Shown: positions 19,103 to 27,574 of the stretch, piece by piece
How positions within the stretch are numbered: the stretch's first letter is position 1
How the letters are laid out: each line of letters begins with the position of its first letter
NCBI GenBank assembly: GCA_019248085.1
Contig: JAEHHF010000001.1
Location: 6,041 to 70,040 of the forward strand
From: Candidatus Dojkabacteria bacterium S2_J21
Lineage (GTDB): Bacteria; Patescibacteria; Dojkabacteria; SC72
Direction of reading: 5' to 3'
DNA: 64,000 nucleotides
Program-made: the position numbers and the translations under genes
Notes under the pieces: model-generated
The model's input: only the letters and a program-made list of their open reading frames with translations
What the model was told of the DNA's origin: nothing
Database searches by the model: none

Positions 19103-20213
19103 TTTGAAGTACTTTTTGCCAATAATATTTGCTGCCTGTTTTTTGTTCTTTTCATGCAGTAGTGCTAGCGCGGCAACGCTTAGCATTAGTTCTAACTCCG
19201 CTTCAGTAGCATCTGGAAGCACGATAAGATTTTCAATTTTAATCAATTCTGGGGGAGTTGCAATCAACAACGCGAGTGCAAGTATATCATTCCCAACAGA
19301 TAAACTAGAGGTTGTCTCCATAAGTAAGGGCTCTGTTTTCTCTCTGTGGGCAGAAGAGCCAACTACCTCCAAATCAGCCGGAGTAATTACTTTTAATGGT
19401 GGAGTGCCGACACCTGGATATAGTGGTTCCGGCGGTACTGTAATATCTATAAACGCAAGAGCCAAGGCTGTAGGTCAAGCGAGTTTGTCTTTTTCTAGCG
19501 CCTCTATTCTAGCAAATGATGGTTTGGGTACTAATGTATTGTCCGGCACAACCGGTAGAACAATAACTATCACCGAAAAACCTCCCGCTGTTGAGGAGAC
19601 TCCAGCACCGACGCCAGAGCCAACACCAGAGCCAGCACCAGAACCGGAGCCAGAACCAGCAGAACCAACTACTCCTGTTGAGAATCCCACCTTAATACAA
19701 TCAATAATGGCTGAAGTTCTGTCAGTGTTTACTCGAGAATCGTTTACTGTTAAAACAATATCCTTTTGGATCTTAATACTTCTGAGTTCTCTAGGTTTGA
19801 TTTTGGGAGTATTCATCATTACACGCTACTCTCGAAGATTAGGAAATAAATTTATGATACGTACTGGCTTGAACAAGGGAGATAGTCTAAAAATCCTCTT
19901 GTTATATAAAAAGCTTCTCGAAGAGAATCTTGGAGTGTTGCAAGAAACGCGACGTGATAGGATTTTAACAAAGCAAGAAAAAGGCATTAAGAAAACTATT
20001 GAAGATGATTTGGATCAGGTAGATCGAGCCATAGCAGTGCAAAAAACAAAGGAGAAAAAGAATATTAAGAAAAATGTTAAAGATAACTTGGATAAAATAG
20101 ATAAAATTGAGGAATGGGAAGAAATGGTAGAGGAGAAGCTGACGAAGAAAGATAAAACAGATCAAATTCTAAAAGAGCACAAACCAAAAGAAGAAATTAC
20201 AGCAAAAGAATAG
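19074..20213 (+). CDS. Cohesin-domain surface protein with Pro-rich stalk, membrane helix and charged cytosolic tail
   Basis: A signal peptide (to about residue 34, SSASAA) precedes a cohesin-like domain (about 34-165) with ATLSISSNSASVASGST, INNASASISFPTDKLEVVSI, FNGGVPTPGYSG and GTVISINARAKAVG, closely matching cohesin strand patterns. A Pro/Glu stalk of PEPTPEPAPEPEPE type (about 175-210), one membrane helix (about 230-252) and a Lys/Glu-rich coiled-coil-like tail (about 260-379) follow. I chose ATG at 19074 (29-nt overlap with the previous gene); a TTG at 19065 is also in frame. It likely anchors dockerin-bearing partners, and the long inner tail could couple to something in the cytosol; the latter is inference. 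Confidence 0.85.
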   Translation: MYIKKIKKNSLKYFLPIIFAACFLFFSCSSASAATLSISSNSASVASGSTIRFSILINSGGVAINNASASISFPTDKLEVVSISKGSVFSLWAEEPTTSKSAGVITFNGGVPTPGYSGSGGTVISINARAKAVGQASLSFSSASILANDGLGTNVLSGTTGRTITITEKPPAVEETPAPTPEPTPEPAPEPEPEPAEPTTPVENPTLIQSIMAEVLSVFTRESFTVKTISFWILILLSSLGLILGVFIITRYSRRLGNKFMIRTGLNKGDSLKILLLYKKLLEENLGVLQETRRDRILTKQEKGIKKTIEDDLDQVDRAIAVQKTKEKKNIKKNVKDNLDKIDKIEEWEEMVEEKLTKKDKTDQILKEHKPKEEITAKE

Positions 20214-20224
20214 GGTAGATGTAG

Positions 20225-20230
20225 TATAAT
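20225..20230 (+). promoter_or_regulatory. -10 box of a probable leaderless clpC transcript
   Basis: TATAAT ends 5 nt before the clpC ATG at 20236, too close for an SD leader. It separates the clpC-radA unit from the surface operon. Confidence 0.6.
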
Positions 20231-20235
20231 CGGGT

Positions 20236-22734
20236 ATGTCATCAATAATTCTGGATCAAAAACAGAAAATTCTAAAACGGCTTAGTAAAAACGCGAGAAT
20301 ATCTCTTCGCAATGCTTCGCTCATTATGGAGCATTTGAAAGCCAAGAGCATATATCCAGAGCATATATTCGTTGGCATACTCCTGAACGAAGATAGCCTT
20401 GCAACAAGGACTATTCTCTCCATGGGTATAGACAGAAACGATCTTCTTAAGAAATCTTTTGGTGGTAAGATGTTGGAGATAACGACCAATCCGGATTCTG
20501 TCAGAGAGTTAAATATTTCCAACGAATCACAGTTTGTACTAAGAAAAGCATATGATATCTCTAGAAAATATTCCCACGTATACGTAGGTTCAGAGCATAT
20601 GATGGGAGCATTACTCCAACTCGACATCGACTATTTCAAAGATTTAGAAAAGATTGGCTTGTCATTTAAGACCTTTAAAAGAGCTTTAGATAATTATGCA
20701 TCTTACCCGCTTGGGATACTCGCACATCCTAATATGCCTAGTGTTACCCATGGAGAAGATGACACAATCGTAGATTTCTTGGGTGTAAATCTTGTTGATT
20801 TAGCACATGAAGGGCAACTAGATCCAGTCATAGGTAGGGAAGAAGAGATTAGCCAGTTAATAAATATCTTAAGCAGAAGGAAGAAGAATAACCCAATAAT
20901 AGTTGGAGAAGCGGGCGTCGGGAAGACGGTATTAGTAGAAGGCTTGGCCCAAAGAATTGCCTCAGGGCATGTACCACCTTCGCTAAGGCATATGAGAATA
21001 GTCTCTCTTGATATACCAAGCATTATGGCAGGTAGTAAAATGCGTGGAGACGTAGAAGAGAAAGTGATGTCCATAATTGAAGATGTCATATCTTCCGATG
21101 ATACAATTTTGTTCATTGACGAAATACACAACATCGTGGGGAATAATCTAGGAGGGGGTGCCTCTGACATTGCCTCCATTCTTAAGCCTGCACTTTTGCA
21201 AGACGGATTTAGATGTATAGGAGCTACAACTACAGAGGAATACTCTGCATATTTTGAATCAGATAGTGGATTAGCTAGAAGATTCCAGCCCATACTGCTA
21301 GAGGAAGCTTCTCCCAAGGATACGTTGGATATTTTACAAAATATCAAGCCCATACTAGAAAAACATCACAATATCCGAATTAGTAAGGAAGCTTTGATCA
21401 CTGCAGTTACTTTGTCTAATAGATATATAAGTGATAGATATCTACCAGACAAGGCAATAGACCTCCTTGACGAGGCGGCAGCTTTTAAGAGGTTGGAGAT
21501 AGAGAATGAATATAGCGATATCTCAGATATGATCGCCAAGTTACGTTCTTTAAAACAAAAAAAAGAAGCATTCATTCTTAAAGAAAAGATGTCACGAGCT
21601 GAGAAATTGCAAAAAGACGAGGAGGAGCTTAGTGCACAAATTGCAAAAAGAGAGAAGGAGTGTGTTGATAATAAAAAGAGTAAGAAGAATGAGATAAATG
21701 AGGACGATATTAGAAAAGTTATATCTAGATGGACAGGTATTCCACTCAGCGCATTAGGTAGCAAAGAAAAAGTGTCTTTGTTGAAATTGGAAAAACAACT
21801 CGATACATTTGTCATAGGGCAGAATGATGCCTGTCATGCGGTCGCCTCGGCCATTAAGAGGGCAAGAACGGGTATATCTGATGCTCAGAGACCTTGGGCC
21901 TCCTTTCTGTTCCTAGGGCCAACAGGCGTAGGCAAGACAGAATTAGCCAAAGTACTTACTAAGGAGCTTTTTGGAAACAAGGATAGATTAGTTCAGATAG
22001 ATATGAGTGAGATGATGGAGATGCACAGTGTCTCTAAGTTAATCGGATCTCCTCCAGGGTACGTAGGGTTTCAGCAGGGTGGGATGTTAACGGAGAAGGT
22101 AAGAAGGCAACCTCACAGTGTTATTCTTTTTGACGAGATAGAAAAAGCACACCCAGACGTACTTAATGTACTATTACAAATCTTAGAATATGGACATTTA
22201 ACAGACGGTAGGGGGAAGAAGGTTAATTTCAAAAATACAATTGTCATACTTACATCGAATATTGGTGCTGAAGATATCAGAAAAGACAAAGTTTTAGGAT
22301 TTGTTGGCAAAAGCGAGGTAACAAGGAGTGACGTAGAGATCAACAAAGCCTATTCTAGTATGAAATCAGAACTTCTTGGTCAATTAAAAAATACTTTAAG
22401 GCCGGAATTGCTCAATCGTATTGATGATATTGTCATATTTAGATCACTAACGAGGAAGGATGTGAGGAAGATAGTAGAGCTTTTAATTAACGATTTGAAT
22501 GTGAGGCTTCTTGAAGAGAATGTTGTTGTTAAAATCACCGAGAAGGTAGGAGCATATCTCGTAAAAGAAGGTTTCAGTGATGAATATGGAGCGAGGCCGC
22601 TTAGAAGATTGGTCCAAGATTCTGTCGAAAATGTCCTAGCAGACTACATCCTCTCTCACAAGGTTACGAAAAAGAAAATGAACGAAGTTACCATTGATAT
22701 GATAAATGGTAAAATGGGTATCTTAAATAACTAG
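20236..22734 (+). CDS. clpC: ClpC-type AAA+ unfoldase (partner of ClpP)
   Basis: The 832-residue protein has the Clp N-terminal repeat domain (about 10-150), AAA+ module 1 with Walker A GEAGVGKT (about 223-230) and Walker B ILFIDEIHN, a short coiled middle domain (about 420-470), and AAA+ module 2 with GPTGVGKTE (about 560) and ILFDEIEKAHPDV. A VLGFVG loop (about 686-691) matches the LGF/IGF hook that docks on ClpP, favouring ClpC over ClpB. The middle domain is much shorter than that of ClpB. It unfolds substrates for proteolysis in the cytoplasm. radA follows 7 nt later. Confidence 0.93.
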   Translation: MSSIILDQKQKILKRLSKNARISLRNASLIMEHLKAKSIYPEHIFVGILLNEDSLATRTILSMGIDRNDLLKKSFGGKMLEITTNPDSVRELNISNESQFVLRKAYDISRKYSHVYVGSEHMMGALLQLDIDYFKDLEKIGLSFKTFKRALDNYASYPLGILAHPNMPSVTHGEDDTIVDFLGVNLVDLAHEGQLDPVIGREEEISQLINILSRRKKNNPIIVGEAGVGKTVLVEGLAQRIASGHVPPSLRHMRIVSLDIPSIMAGSKMRGDVEEKVMSIIEDVISSDDTILFIDEIHNIVGNNLGGGASDIASILKPALLQDGFRCIGATTTEEYSAYFESDSGLARRFQPILLEEASPKDTLDILQNIKPILEKHHNIRISKEALITAVTLSNRYISDRYLPDKAIDLLDEAAAFKRLEIENEYSDISDMIAKLRSLKQKKEAFILKEKMSRAEKLQKDEEELSAQIAKREKECVDNKKSKKNEINEDDIRKVISRWTGIPLSALGSKEKVSLLKLEKQLDTFVIGQNDACHAVASAIKRARTGISDAQRPWASFLFLGPTGVGKTELAKVLTKELFGNKDRLVQIDMSEMMEMHSVSKLIGSPPGYVGFQQGGMLTEKVRRQPHSVILFDEIEKAHPDVLNVLLQILEYGHLTDGRGKKVNFKNTIVILTSNIGAEDIRKDKVLGFVGKSEVTRSDVEINKAYSSMKSELLGQLKNTLRPELLNRIDDIVIFRSLTRKDVRKIVELLINDLNVRLLEENVVVKITEKVGAYLVKEGFSDEYGARPLRRLVQDSVENVLADYILSHKVTKKKMNEVTIDMINGKMGILNN

Positions 22735-22741
22735 TATTGCT

Positions 22742-24082
22742 ATGAAATATATTTGTACTTCGTGTGGCACAGAATCTCTTAAATGGTCTGGAAAATGTCC
22801 TAGCTGTGGGCAATGGGGTACTTTAGAAGAAGCTGAGGATACACCTGTCGTTAGTGGCAACAACAAAATCGGTACTGCAGCGAAATATGAATCGATCATG
22901 CAAAAAGAAAGTGAGTCTTTTAGTTCTGCGACTAGGATTTCCACTGGATATACGGAAGTAGATAGGGTGTTAGGATCAGGCTTAATCCCTGGAGAAGTTG
23001 TCCTAATCAGTGGTGAGCCAGGCATTGGTAAGTCTACCTTGTTAATGCAGATAGTTTTAAAATTCTCAGACAAGAAGATATTGTATGTCTGTGGAGAAGA
23101 GTCTCCAGGGCAGTTAAACTCTAGGCTAGTTCGCCTGTCTAATAGTAAGGCTTCTAGTAAGGTGGGGCAGAATTTCATGGTAACAGAGGACATTTGTGTG
23201 GAGAATATCGTAGCTTTGATTGAAAAAGAAAAATTTGACCTAATAGTTGTCGATTCCATTCAAAGTATTTCTTCAATGCAGTCCAGGAGTTATCCGGGGA
23301 GTATAAGCCAAGTGAGAATATGTGGAGCTATGCTTACCCATATTGCGAAAATAAAGAGGACCCCAATGTTCATAGTAGGACAAATCAACAAGGGTGGGGA
23401 CATTGCAGGGCCTAAAGTTTTAGAACATATTGTTGATTGTGTATTGTATCTAGAAGGTGACCAATACAACCAATATCGTATATTAAGGGGTATGAAGAAT
23501 AGGTTCGGATCTACAAACGAAATTGGAGTCTTCGAGATGACAGGTAGTGGGCTTTTAGAGGTTGGTAATCCGTCATTAGTATTCCTAGAAAATGATACTA
23601 AATCCTCCGGCAGCGCTATAGGTGCTGTATTACAAGGTTCAAGGGTGGTATTTGTTGAGGTGCAGGCCTTGGTTGTAGAGCGAGAGAGTACCGGTGGGCC
23701 AATGATGCGTGTCGCTAACGGTATTAAGAAGCCAAGGCTAGACATGCTTTGCGCGGTTATGTCTCGTAAGGGCGGAGTGTTTTTAGGAGACAAGGATGTA
23801 TTTGTAAATATAGTGGGTGGGTTAAATATAAATGACCCATGTATTGATCTTGCTATCTGTGCTGCTATTAAGTCCTCTGCTAAAGATAATGTTTTGGACA
23901 AAGAAAGCGTGTATGTTGGAGAAGTTGGACTTACTGGGGAAGTGCGTGGTTCTTGGGGTGTAAGTTCTATTATGGACGAGGCACAAAGGGTTGGGTATAA
24001 GAGCGCTATTGTTGGTAAAGTTAAAATCGGAAAAGCCAAAGATATTATTATAAAGAAAGTCTCCCAGATAACAGGTATCTAG
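22742..24082 (+). CDS. radA: DNA repair protein RadA (Sms)
   Basis: The 446-residue protein has all RadA landmarks: an N-terminal zinc finger (Cys5, Cys8, Cys19, Cys22), a RecA-like core with Walker A GEPGIGKST (about 91-99), Walker B LIVVDSIQ, the family-specific KNRFGS motif, and a C-terminal Lon-protease-like domain. RadA is a DnaB-like helicase that drives branch migration in recombination and is needed for natural transformation in several bacteria. That matches the comEA/comEC genes in this window. It sits just behind clpC, probably in the same transcript; a possible TAGTAT box lies at 22732-22737. Confidence 0.96.
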   Translation: MKYICTSCGTESLKWSGKCPSCGQWGTLEEAEDTPVVSGNNKIGTAAKYESIMQKESESFSSATRISTGYTEVDRVLGSGLIPGEVVLISGEPGIGKSTLLMQIVLKFSDKKILYVCGEESPGQLNSRLVRLSNSKASSKVGQNFMVTEDICVENIVALIEKEKFDLIVVDSIQSISSMQSRSYPGSISQVRICGAMLTHIAKIKRTPMFIVGQINKGGDIAGPKVLEHIVDCVLYLEGDQYNQYRILRGMKNRFGSTNEIGVFEMTGSGLLEVGNPSLVFLENDTKSSGSAIGAVLQGSRVVFVEVQALVVERESTGGPMMRVANGIKKPRLDMLCAVMSRKGGVFLGDKDVFVNIVGGLNINDPCIDLAICAAIKSSAKDNVLDKESVYVGEVGLTGEVRGSWGVSSIMDEAQRVGYKSAIVGKVKIGKAKDIIIKKVSQITGI

Positions 24083-24260
24083 AAGTTTTTGTTTAAGATC
24101 TACGACCTATCTCCTGCCCAGTATCCACAAAAGGCGTAACACACCAAGAGGCAACGAAGAACACGTAACATGCGCAATAGTATTCGCTAGTAACCCTTGC
24201 TACGGTGCCACCTTCCAATGCATGGTGTGTTGTTGTTGTATGTGGACACTGTATATAGGA

Positions 24261-24289
24261 TTGACAATTATGTAACTCAGGGGTATACT
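24261..24289 (+). promoter_or_regulatory. Consensus sigma-70 promoter for the RNA gene upstream of rho
   Basis: TTGACA (24261-24266) and TATACT (24284-24289) are separated by exactly 17 nt. This is one of the two strongest promoters seen in the window. No ORF with a plausible product begins downstream before the terminator at 24510. Confidence 0.75.
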
Positions 24290-24295
24290 ATATTG

Positions 24296-24510
24296 TTCTT
24301 TCAGAATAGTTGTGGATATCTTAGGTTTTTCCCTTTGTCTGGGGTGTCACGAGCACATCTGGGCAACAGGATAAGCCTAAGAAACACAAGGTTCTGATAT
24401 TAAGAAAAGAAGGGGTAAATATTAATAATATATTACTCGATATTTTTTTCTTAACTATTTAAGAGAAAGAAACCGGGGTCGGTTGGGGCAGTACCGATCC
24501 CTTCTTTTTT
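24296..24510 (+). ncRNA. Candidate structured non-coding RNA, about 215 nt (6S-like or rho leader RNA)
   Basis: The stretch has its own consensus promoter and ends in an intrinsic terminator, while rho has a separate promoter further down. A rod-like fold can be drawn from nested pairs: TCAGAA 24301-24306 with TTCTGA 24392-24397, TTGTG 24310-24314 with CACAA 24385-24389, TCTTAGG 24319-24325 with CCTAAGA 24376-24382, and GGTGT 24343-24347 with ACATC 24355-24359. An alternative closing stem pairs TTCTTTC 24296-24302 with GAAAGAA 24465-24471. Size and rod shape suit 6S RNA, but no diagnostic sequence identifies it. SRP RNA is unlikely because the GGAA-loop core is absent. It could instead be an attenuator for rho. 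Confidence 0.6.
24475..24510 (+). terminator. Intrinsic terminator of the RNA gene
   Basis: GGGGTCGGT (24475-24483) pairs with ACCGATCCC (24493-24501) in a 9-bp stem with one G-U pair and a 9-nt loop, followed by TTCTTTTTT. The 3' arm and T-tract can also pair with AAAAGAAGGG at 24405-24414, which would be an anti-terminator. Confidence 0.8.
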
Positions 24511-24531
24511 AATTCCCTTTGATTTGTATAT

Positions 24532-24560
24532 TTGACATATTTTTTTTATTTCAATATACT
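24532..24560 (+). promoter_or_regulatory. Consensus promoter of rho
   Basis: TTGACA (24532-24537), a 17-nt spacer and TATACT (24555-24560). The transcript would begin near 24567 with a leader of about 44 nt containing a small GGGC/GCCC hairpin (about 24573-24584) before the ATG at 24611. Confidence 0.75.
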
Positions 24561-24610
24561 TTTTAAGTCAATAGGGCGTATGCCCCGATATTAAATTTCC
24601 TGTTAAAAAA

Positions 24611-25876
24611 ATGGCTAATAAAGTTAAAACGATTCAAGAGTATGAACAAATGACTCTTGCACAGCTTCGAGAGGAAGCAAAATCCATGGGTATGGAAGAT
24701 TTTATGGAATTTCAAAAGCGAGAGCTAATCATTGAAATCCTTAAAAAAGCTACACAAGACGAAGGTTTTGTATTCATCGGTGGAATATTAGAGGTAATGA
24801 AGGATGAAACTCACGGTTTAGTGAGAACTGATGGATTGTTACCAAGTGATAATGATGTATATATTTCAGGCTCCCAGATCAAGAAATTCAGCTTAAGAAC
24901 TGGAGATGAGGTCTATGGTCCTGCAAGATTACCAAAAGAGAAAGAAAAGTATCTAAGCTTGTTAAGAGTGGATACTGTGTACGGCAGACCTGCGGCAGAA
25001 GCTGCAAATAGGCCTGCATTTAGAAAATTAACACCTGTATTCCCAGATAAACAGATGAAATTGGAGACAACCCAAGAGGTTATATCTACTAGAATGATAG
25101 ATTTGTTAGCACCAATTGGTTTTGGTCAGAGATCTATGGTTGTTTCTCCTCCTAAGGCAGGTAAGACCACCATATTGAAAGATATCGCTAGTGGTGTTGC
25201 TAAGAATCATCCAAAAGCAAAATTGATGGTTGTACTAGTAGGTGAGAGACCAGAAGAGGTTACAGACATGAAGAGATTTGTTAAAGGTGAGGTATATGCT
25301 TCGAACTTTGATGAACTTCCAGAACAGAACTGTAGAATAGCTGAAATGGCACTACAGAAGGCGATGAGAATGGTCGAGTGGGGTGAAGATGTCATTATAC
25401 TCATGGATAGTATTACCAGACTTGCTAGAGCTTACAATATTACTATGCCTACATCAGGTAAAACTCTTTCAGGAGGTTTTGACCCAGTCGCATTGTATCC
25501 TCCCAAGAGATTCTTTGGTGCTGCTAGAAACTTTGAAGATGGTGGTAGCTTAACAATTATCGCTACCGCATTAGTAAATACTGGAAGTAAGATGGATGAC
25601 TTGGTATATGAGGAGTTCAAAGGTACAGGTAATATGGAACTTCATTTGGACAGAAATCTTGCAAACAGAAGAATATTCCCAGCTATTGATGTAATTGAAT
25701 CTGGTACTAGAAATGAGGAATTGCTCTTGAGCAAAGAAGTTTTGAATCAATCATGGAGAATTAGAAGAATGTTAGAACTTCTAGGTAACAATGAAAATCC
25801 GACAGAAGTGTTGGTAGGTGGCCTAAAGAAGACGAAAACCAATGATGACTTCCTAGCTACTCTGCACGAAGCATAG
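24611..25876 (+). CDS. rho: Transcription termination factor Rho
   Basis: The 421-residue protein has the Rho N-terminal SAP-like domain ([15 protein letters not shown]), the OB-fold RNA-binding domain ([18 protein letters not shown]), and the RecA/F1-type ATPase core with Walker A PPKAGKTT (about 180-187), [13 protein letters not shown], Walker [11 protein letters not shown] and the Q/R-loop region [10 protein letters not shown]. Length equals that of E. coli Rho, with no large insertion. It is a hexameric RNA helicase that ends transcription. Intrinsic terminators are scarce in this window, so Rho may end many transcripts; that is inference. It has its own promoter and is followed by another for the next gene. 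Confidence 0.97.
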   Translation: MANKVKTIQEYEQMTLAQLREEAKSMGMEDFMEFQKRELIIEILKKATQDEGFVFIGGILEVMKDETHGLVRTDGLLPSDNDVYISGSQIKKFSLRTGDEVYGPARLPKEKEKYLSLLRVDTVYGRPAAEAANRPAFRKLTPVFPDKQMKLETTQEVISTRMIDLLAPIGFGQRSMVVSPPKAGKTTILKDIASGVAKNHPKAKLMVVLVGERPEEVTDMKRFVKGEVYASNFDELPEQNCRIAEMALQKAMRMVEWGEDVIILMDSITRLARAYNITMPTSGKTLSGGFDPVALYPPKRFFGAARNFEDGGSLTIIATALVNTGSKMDDLVYEEFKGTGNMELHLDRNLANRRIFPAIDVIESGTRNEELLLSKEVLNQSWRIRRMLELLGNNENPTEVLVGGLKKTKTNDDFLATLHEA

Positions 25877-25881
25877 GTAAT

Positions 25882-25890
25882 TGGTATAAT
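25882..25890 (+). promoter_or_regulatory. Extended -10 promoter for the M23 peptidase gene
   Basis: TGGTATAAT lies 30 nt before the GTG start at 25921, just after the rho stop. Confidence 0.55.
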
Positions 25891-25920
25891 AGTAGGCATC
25901 AATTCTAATACTAAAACAGC

Positions 25921-27267
25921 GTGGAAGAAGATGGTTTGAATCAAAACAAAAATGTTGCAGGACTAAGTTTCAAGGATCTTACAGAAGAAGAGAAAGATTC
26001 TTTTAGTGCTACACCGGGAGATTTCCTTTTTGTTGATGGAGAGATAGGTAAGAAAGATACCTTAACTGATGCTAGAAGTAAGATTGCTCAATTTATAGTT
26101 ATACGGAAACAGAAGAGGGATATTCTCGCATTTGTTATTGAGGTTATAGAGTATCTATCTTCAAGATTCAGAGTTCTTCTCATATTACTTTCTGTCCTAT
26201 TCGATATATTCAATAGCTTCATAAACTTCTTTAAAGATAAAATTATTAAAAAGATGTTTTGGGGTAGAGGAACATTTCTTAGATCTGCACTACAGGTCTC
26301 ATTATCGTTCATGGTTTTTATCCTCATCATTTCCTATGTATATAGAAGGCCAGTGGTAATAGAGGCTAGCGCTGACAGACTGGACAGTATCGGAGTCCCT
26401 CAGACAGATACAATCGTTATGAACGCGACACTAAATACGTTGGTACCTAAGGATAGGGCTCGAACTTCAACGATAGAGTATGTCGTAAAAAGAGGAGATA
26501 CAATCAGTTCCATTGCTTCCGCAAATAGTGTGAGTGTTCAGACGGTATTGTGGGCAAACAATATGTCTGCTACAGACTACCTCAAACTTGGCCAAACCTT
26601 AGCTATCCCTCCTCGAGATGGGGTTATTATTACAGTCAAGAGTGGTGACACCGTGGAATCCTTAGCAAAGAAGTATTCGGCCGATGCTGCGGATATTGTT
26701 GATGCCGCATGGCTCGAAGCTCCATACACCCTGACTGTTGGGACAGAGATGTTTATTCCAAATGGTGCAATGCCAGTGGTTGTTGTTAAAAAACCTACAA
26801 TTGCAAGTGCACCTTCAACTTATCAGCAATCCTCAGTACCATATAGCGGTGGTGTAGCAGATCCTAATGTCGGTAGATTCCTTGGATGGCCAGTTGGTGG
26901 GCCAAGTGCTATATCGAGAGGATTCTTCTCTGGTCACTATGGTATCGACTTCTATCCAACAGGTGGTGGAAGACCAAATGTCATAGCAGCATGTGCTGGT
27001 ACTGTCATAAGTGCGGGATGGGGCTATTGGGGTACTAACTATGGTGGGTACGGCTATTACACGCATATCGATTGTGGTAATGGGTATACAATCTTAAATG
27101 GCCATATGGATAAACTGTATGTTTCTACTGGCCAGTATGTTGCTAAGGGTCAATCCTTGGGTTTGATTGGTTCTACGGGTGTCGCATATGGTGTGCATAC
27201 TCACTTCGAATTGAGAAGAGGTGCTGGTTTGTCAGGGAGAATAAATCCTGCTCCATATATGCAATAA
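25921..27267 (+). CDS. Membrane-anchored LysM/M23 peptidoglycan hydrolase
   Basis: The 448-residue protein starts with a GTG (the nearby ATG is out of frame). A cytosolic region of about 115 residues precedes a membrane helix (about 118-138). Outside the membrane lie two LysM domains (about 188-232, VVKRGDTISSIAS; about 236-280, TVKSGDTVESLAK) that bind peptidoglycan, then an M23 LytM endopeptidase domain (about 330-448). The zinc ligands and catalytic site are intact: His339 and Asp343 in HYGID, and His426/His428 in HTHFELR. It should cut peptide cross-links during growth or division. It is the only wall hydrolase in the window; the long inner N-terminus is unusual. Confidence 0.93.
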   Translation: MEEDGLNQNKNVAGLSFKDLTEEEKDSFSATPGDFLFVDGEIGKKDTLTDARSKIAQFIVIRKQKRDILAFVIEVIEYLSSRFRVLLILLSVLFDIFNSFINFFKDKIIKKMFWGRGTFLRSALQVSLSFMVFILIISYVYRRPVVIEASADRLDSIGVPQTDTIVMNATLNTLVPKDRARTSTIEYVVKRGDTISSIASANSVSVQTVLWANNMSATDYLKLGQTLAIPPRDGVIITVKSGDTVESLAKKYSADAADIVDAAWLEAPYTLTVGTEMFIPNGAMPVVVVKKPTIASAPSTYQQSSVPYSGGVADPNVGRFLGWPVGGPSAISRGFFSGHYGIDFYPTGGGRPNVIAACAGTVISAGWGYWGTNYGGYGYYTHIDCGNGYTILNGHMDKLYVSTGQYVAKGQSLGLIGSTGVAYGVHTHFELRRGAGLSGRINPAPYMQ

Positions 27268-27281
27268 CCAATATTCTTTAG

Positions 27282-27287
27282 TATAAT
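27282..27287 (+). promoter_or_regulatory. -10 box for the tRNA-Ala pair
   Basis: TATAAT ends 9 nt before the first tRNA-Ala, and nothing separates the two tRNAs but 14 nt, so both are likely on one transcript. Confidence 0.55.
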
Positions 27288-27296
27288 ATTCCCTGT

Positions 27297-27370
27297 GGGC
27301 TCATAGTTCAGTTTGGTAGAATATCTCATTCGCATTGAGAAGATCGCCGGTTCGATTCCGGCTGAGTCCA
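27297..27370 (+). tRNA. tRNA-Ala (anticodon CGC)
   Basis: A full cloverleaf can be drawn: acceptor GGGCTCA/TGAGTCC, D arm, anticodon stem TCTCA/TGAGA with loop TTCGCAT, and T arm with TTCGATT. The acceptor has the G3-U70 pair that identifies alanine tRNAs, and A73. CCA is not encoded. Confidence 0.95.
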
Positions 27371-27384
27371 GAAGAGATGAATAG

Positions 27385-27459
27385 GGGCCTGTGGCTCAGT
27401 TGGTTTAGAGCACATCGCTGGCAGTGATGGGGTCAGGGGTTCGAATCCCCTCAGGTCCA
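27385..27459 (+). tRNA. tRNA-Ala (anticodon GGC)
   Basis: Cloverleaf with acceptor GGGCCTG/CAGGTCC containing G3-U70, anticodon loop CTGGCAG and T loop TTCGAAT. CCA is not encoded. It lies 14 nt after tRNA-Ala(CGC). Confidence 0.95.
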
Positions 27460-27562
27460 TAATTCAACTTCTTTGATCGGGTAACGAAGAATGCCCTATA
27501 TGTTCCACAAATTAGTTTCATAAAACAGAAAGAGTGTCCTTCCAATACAAAATATTTTCTAG

Positions 27563-27568
27563 TAGAAT
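27563..27568 (+). promoter_or_regulatory. -10 box of a leaderless leuS transcript
   Basis: TAGAAT ends 6 nt before the leuS ATG at 27575, with no SD site. Confidence 0.5.
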
Positions 27569-27574
27569 GTCTAT

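Noticed and set aside
24197..24397. 66-codon plus-strand ORF upstream of rho
   Set aside because: It spans the consensus promoter and the structured RNA, and its translation shows no recognisable protein pattern.
24296..24510. SRP RNA or tmRNA identity for the RNA upstream of rho
   Set aside because: No GGAA-loop SRP core and no tRNA-like ends are present.
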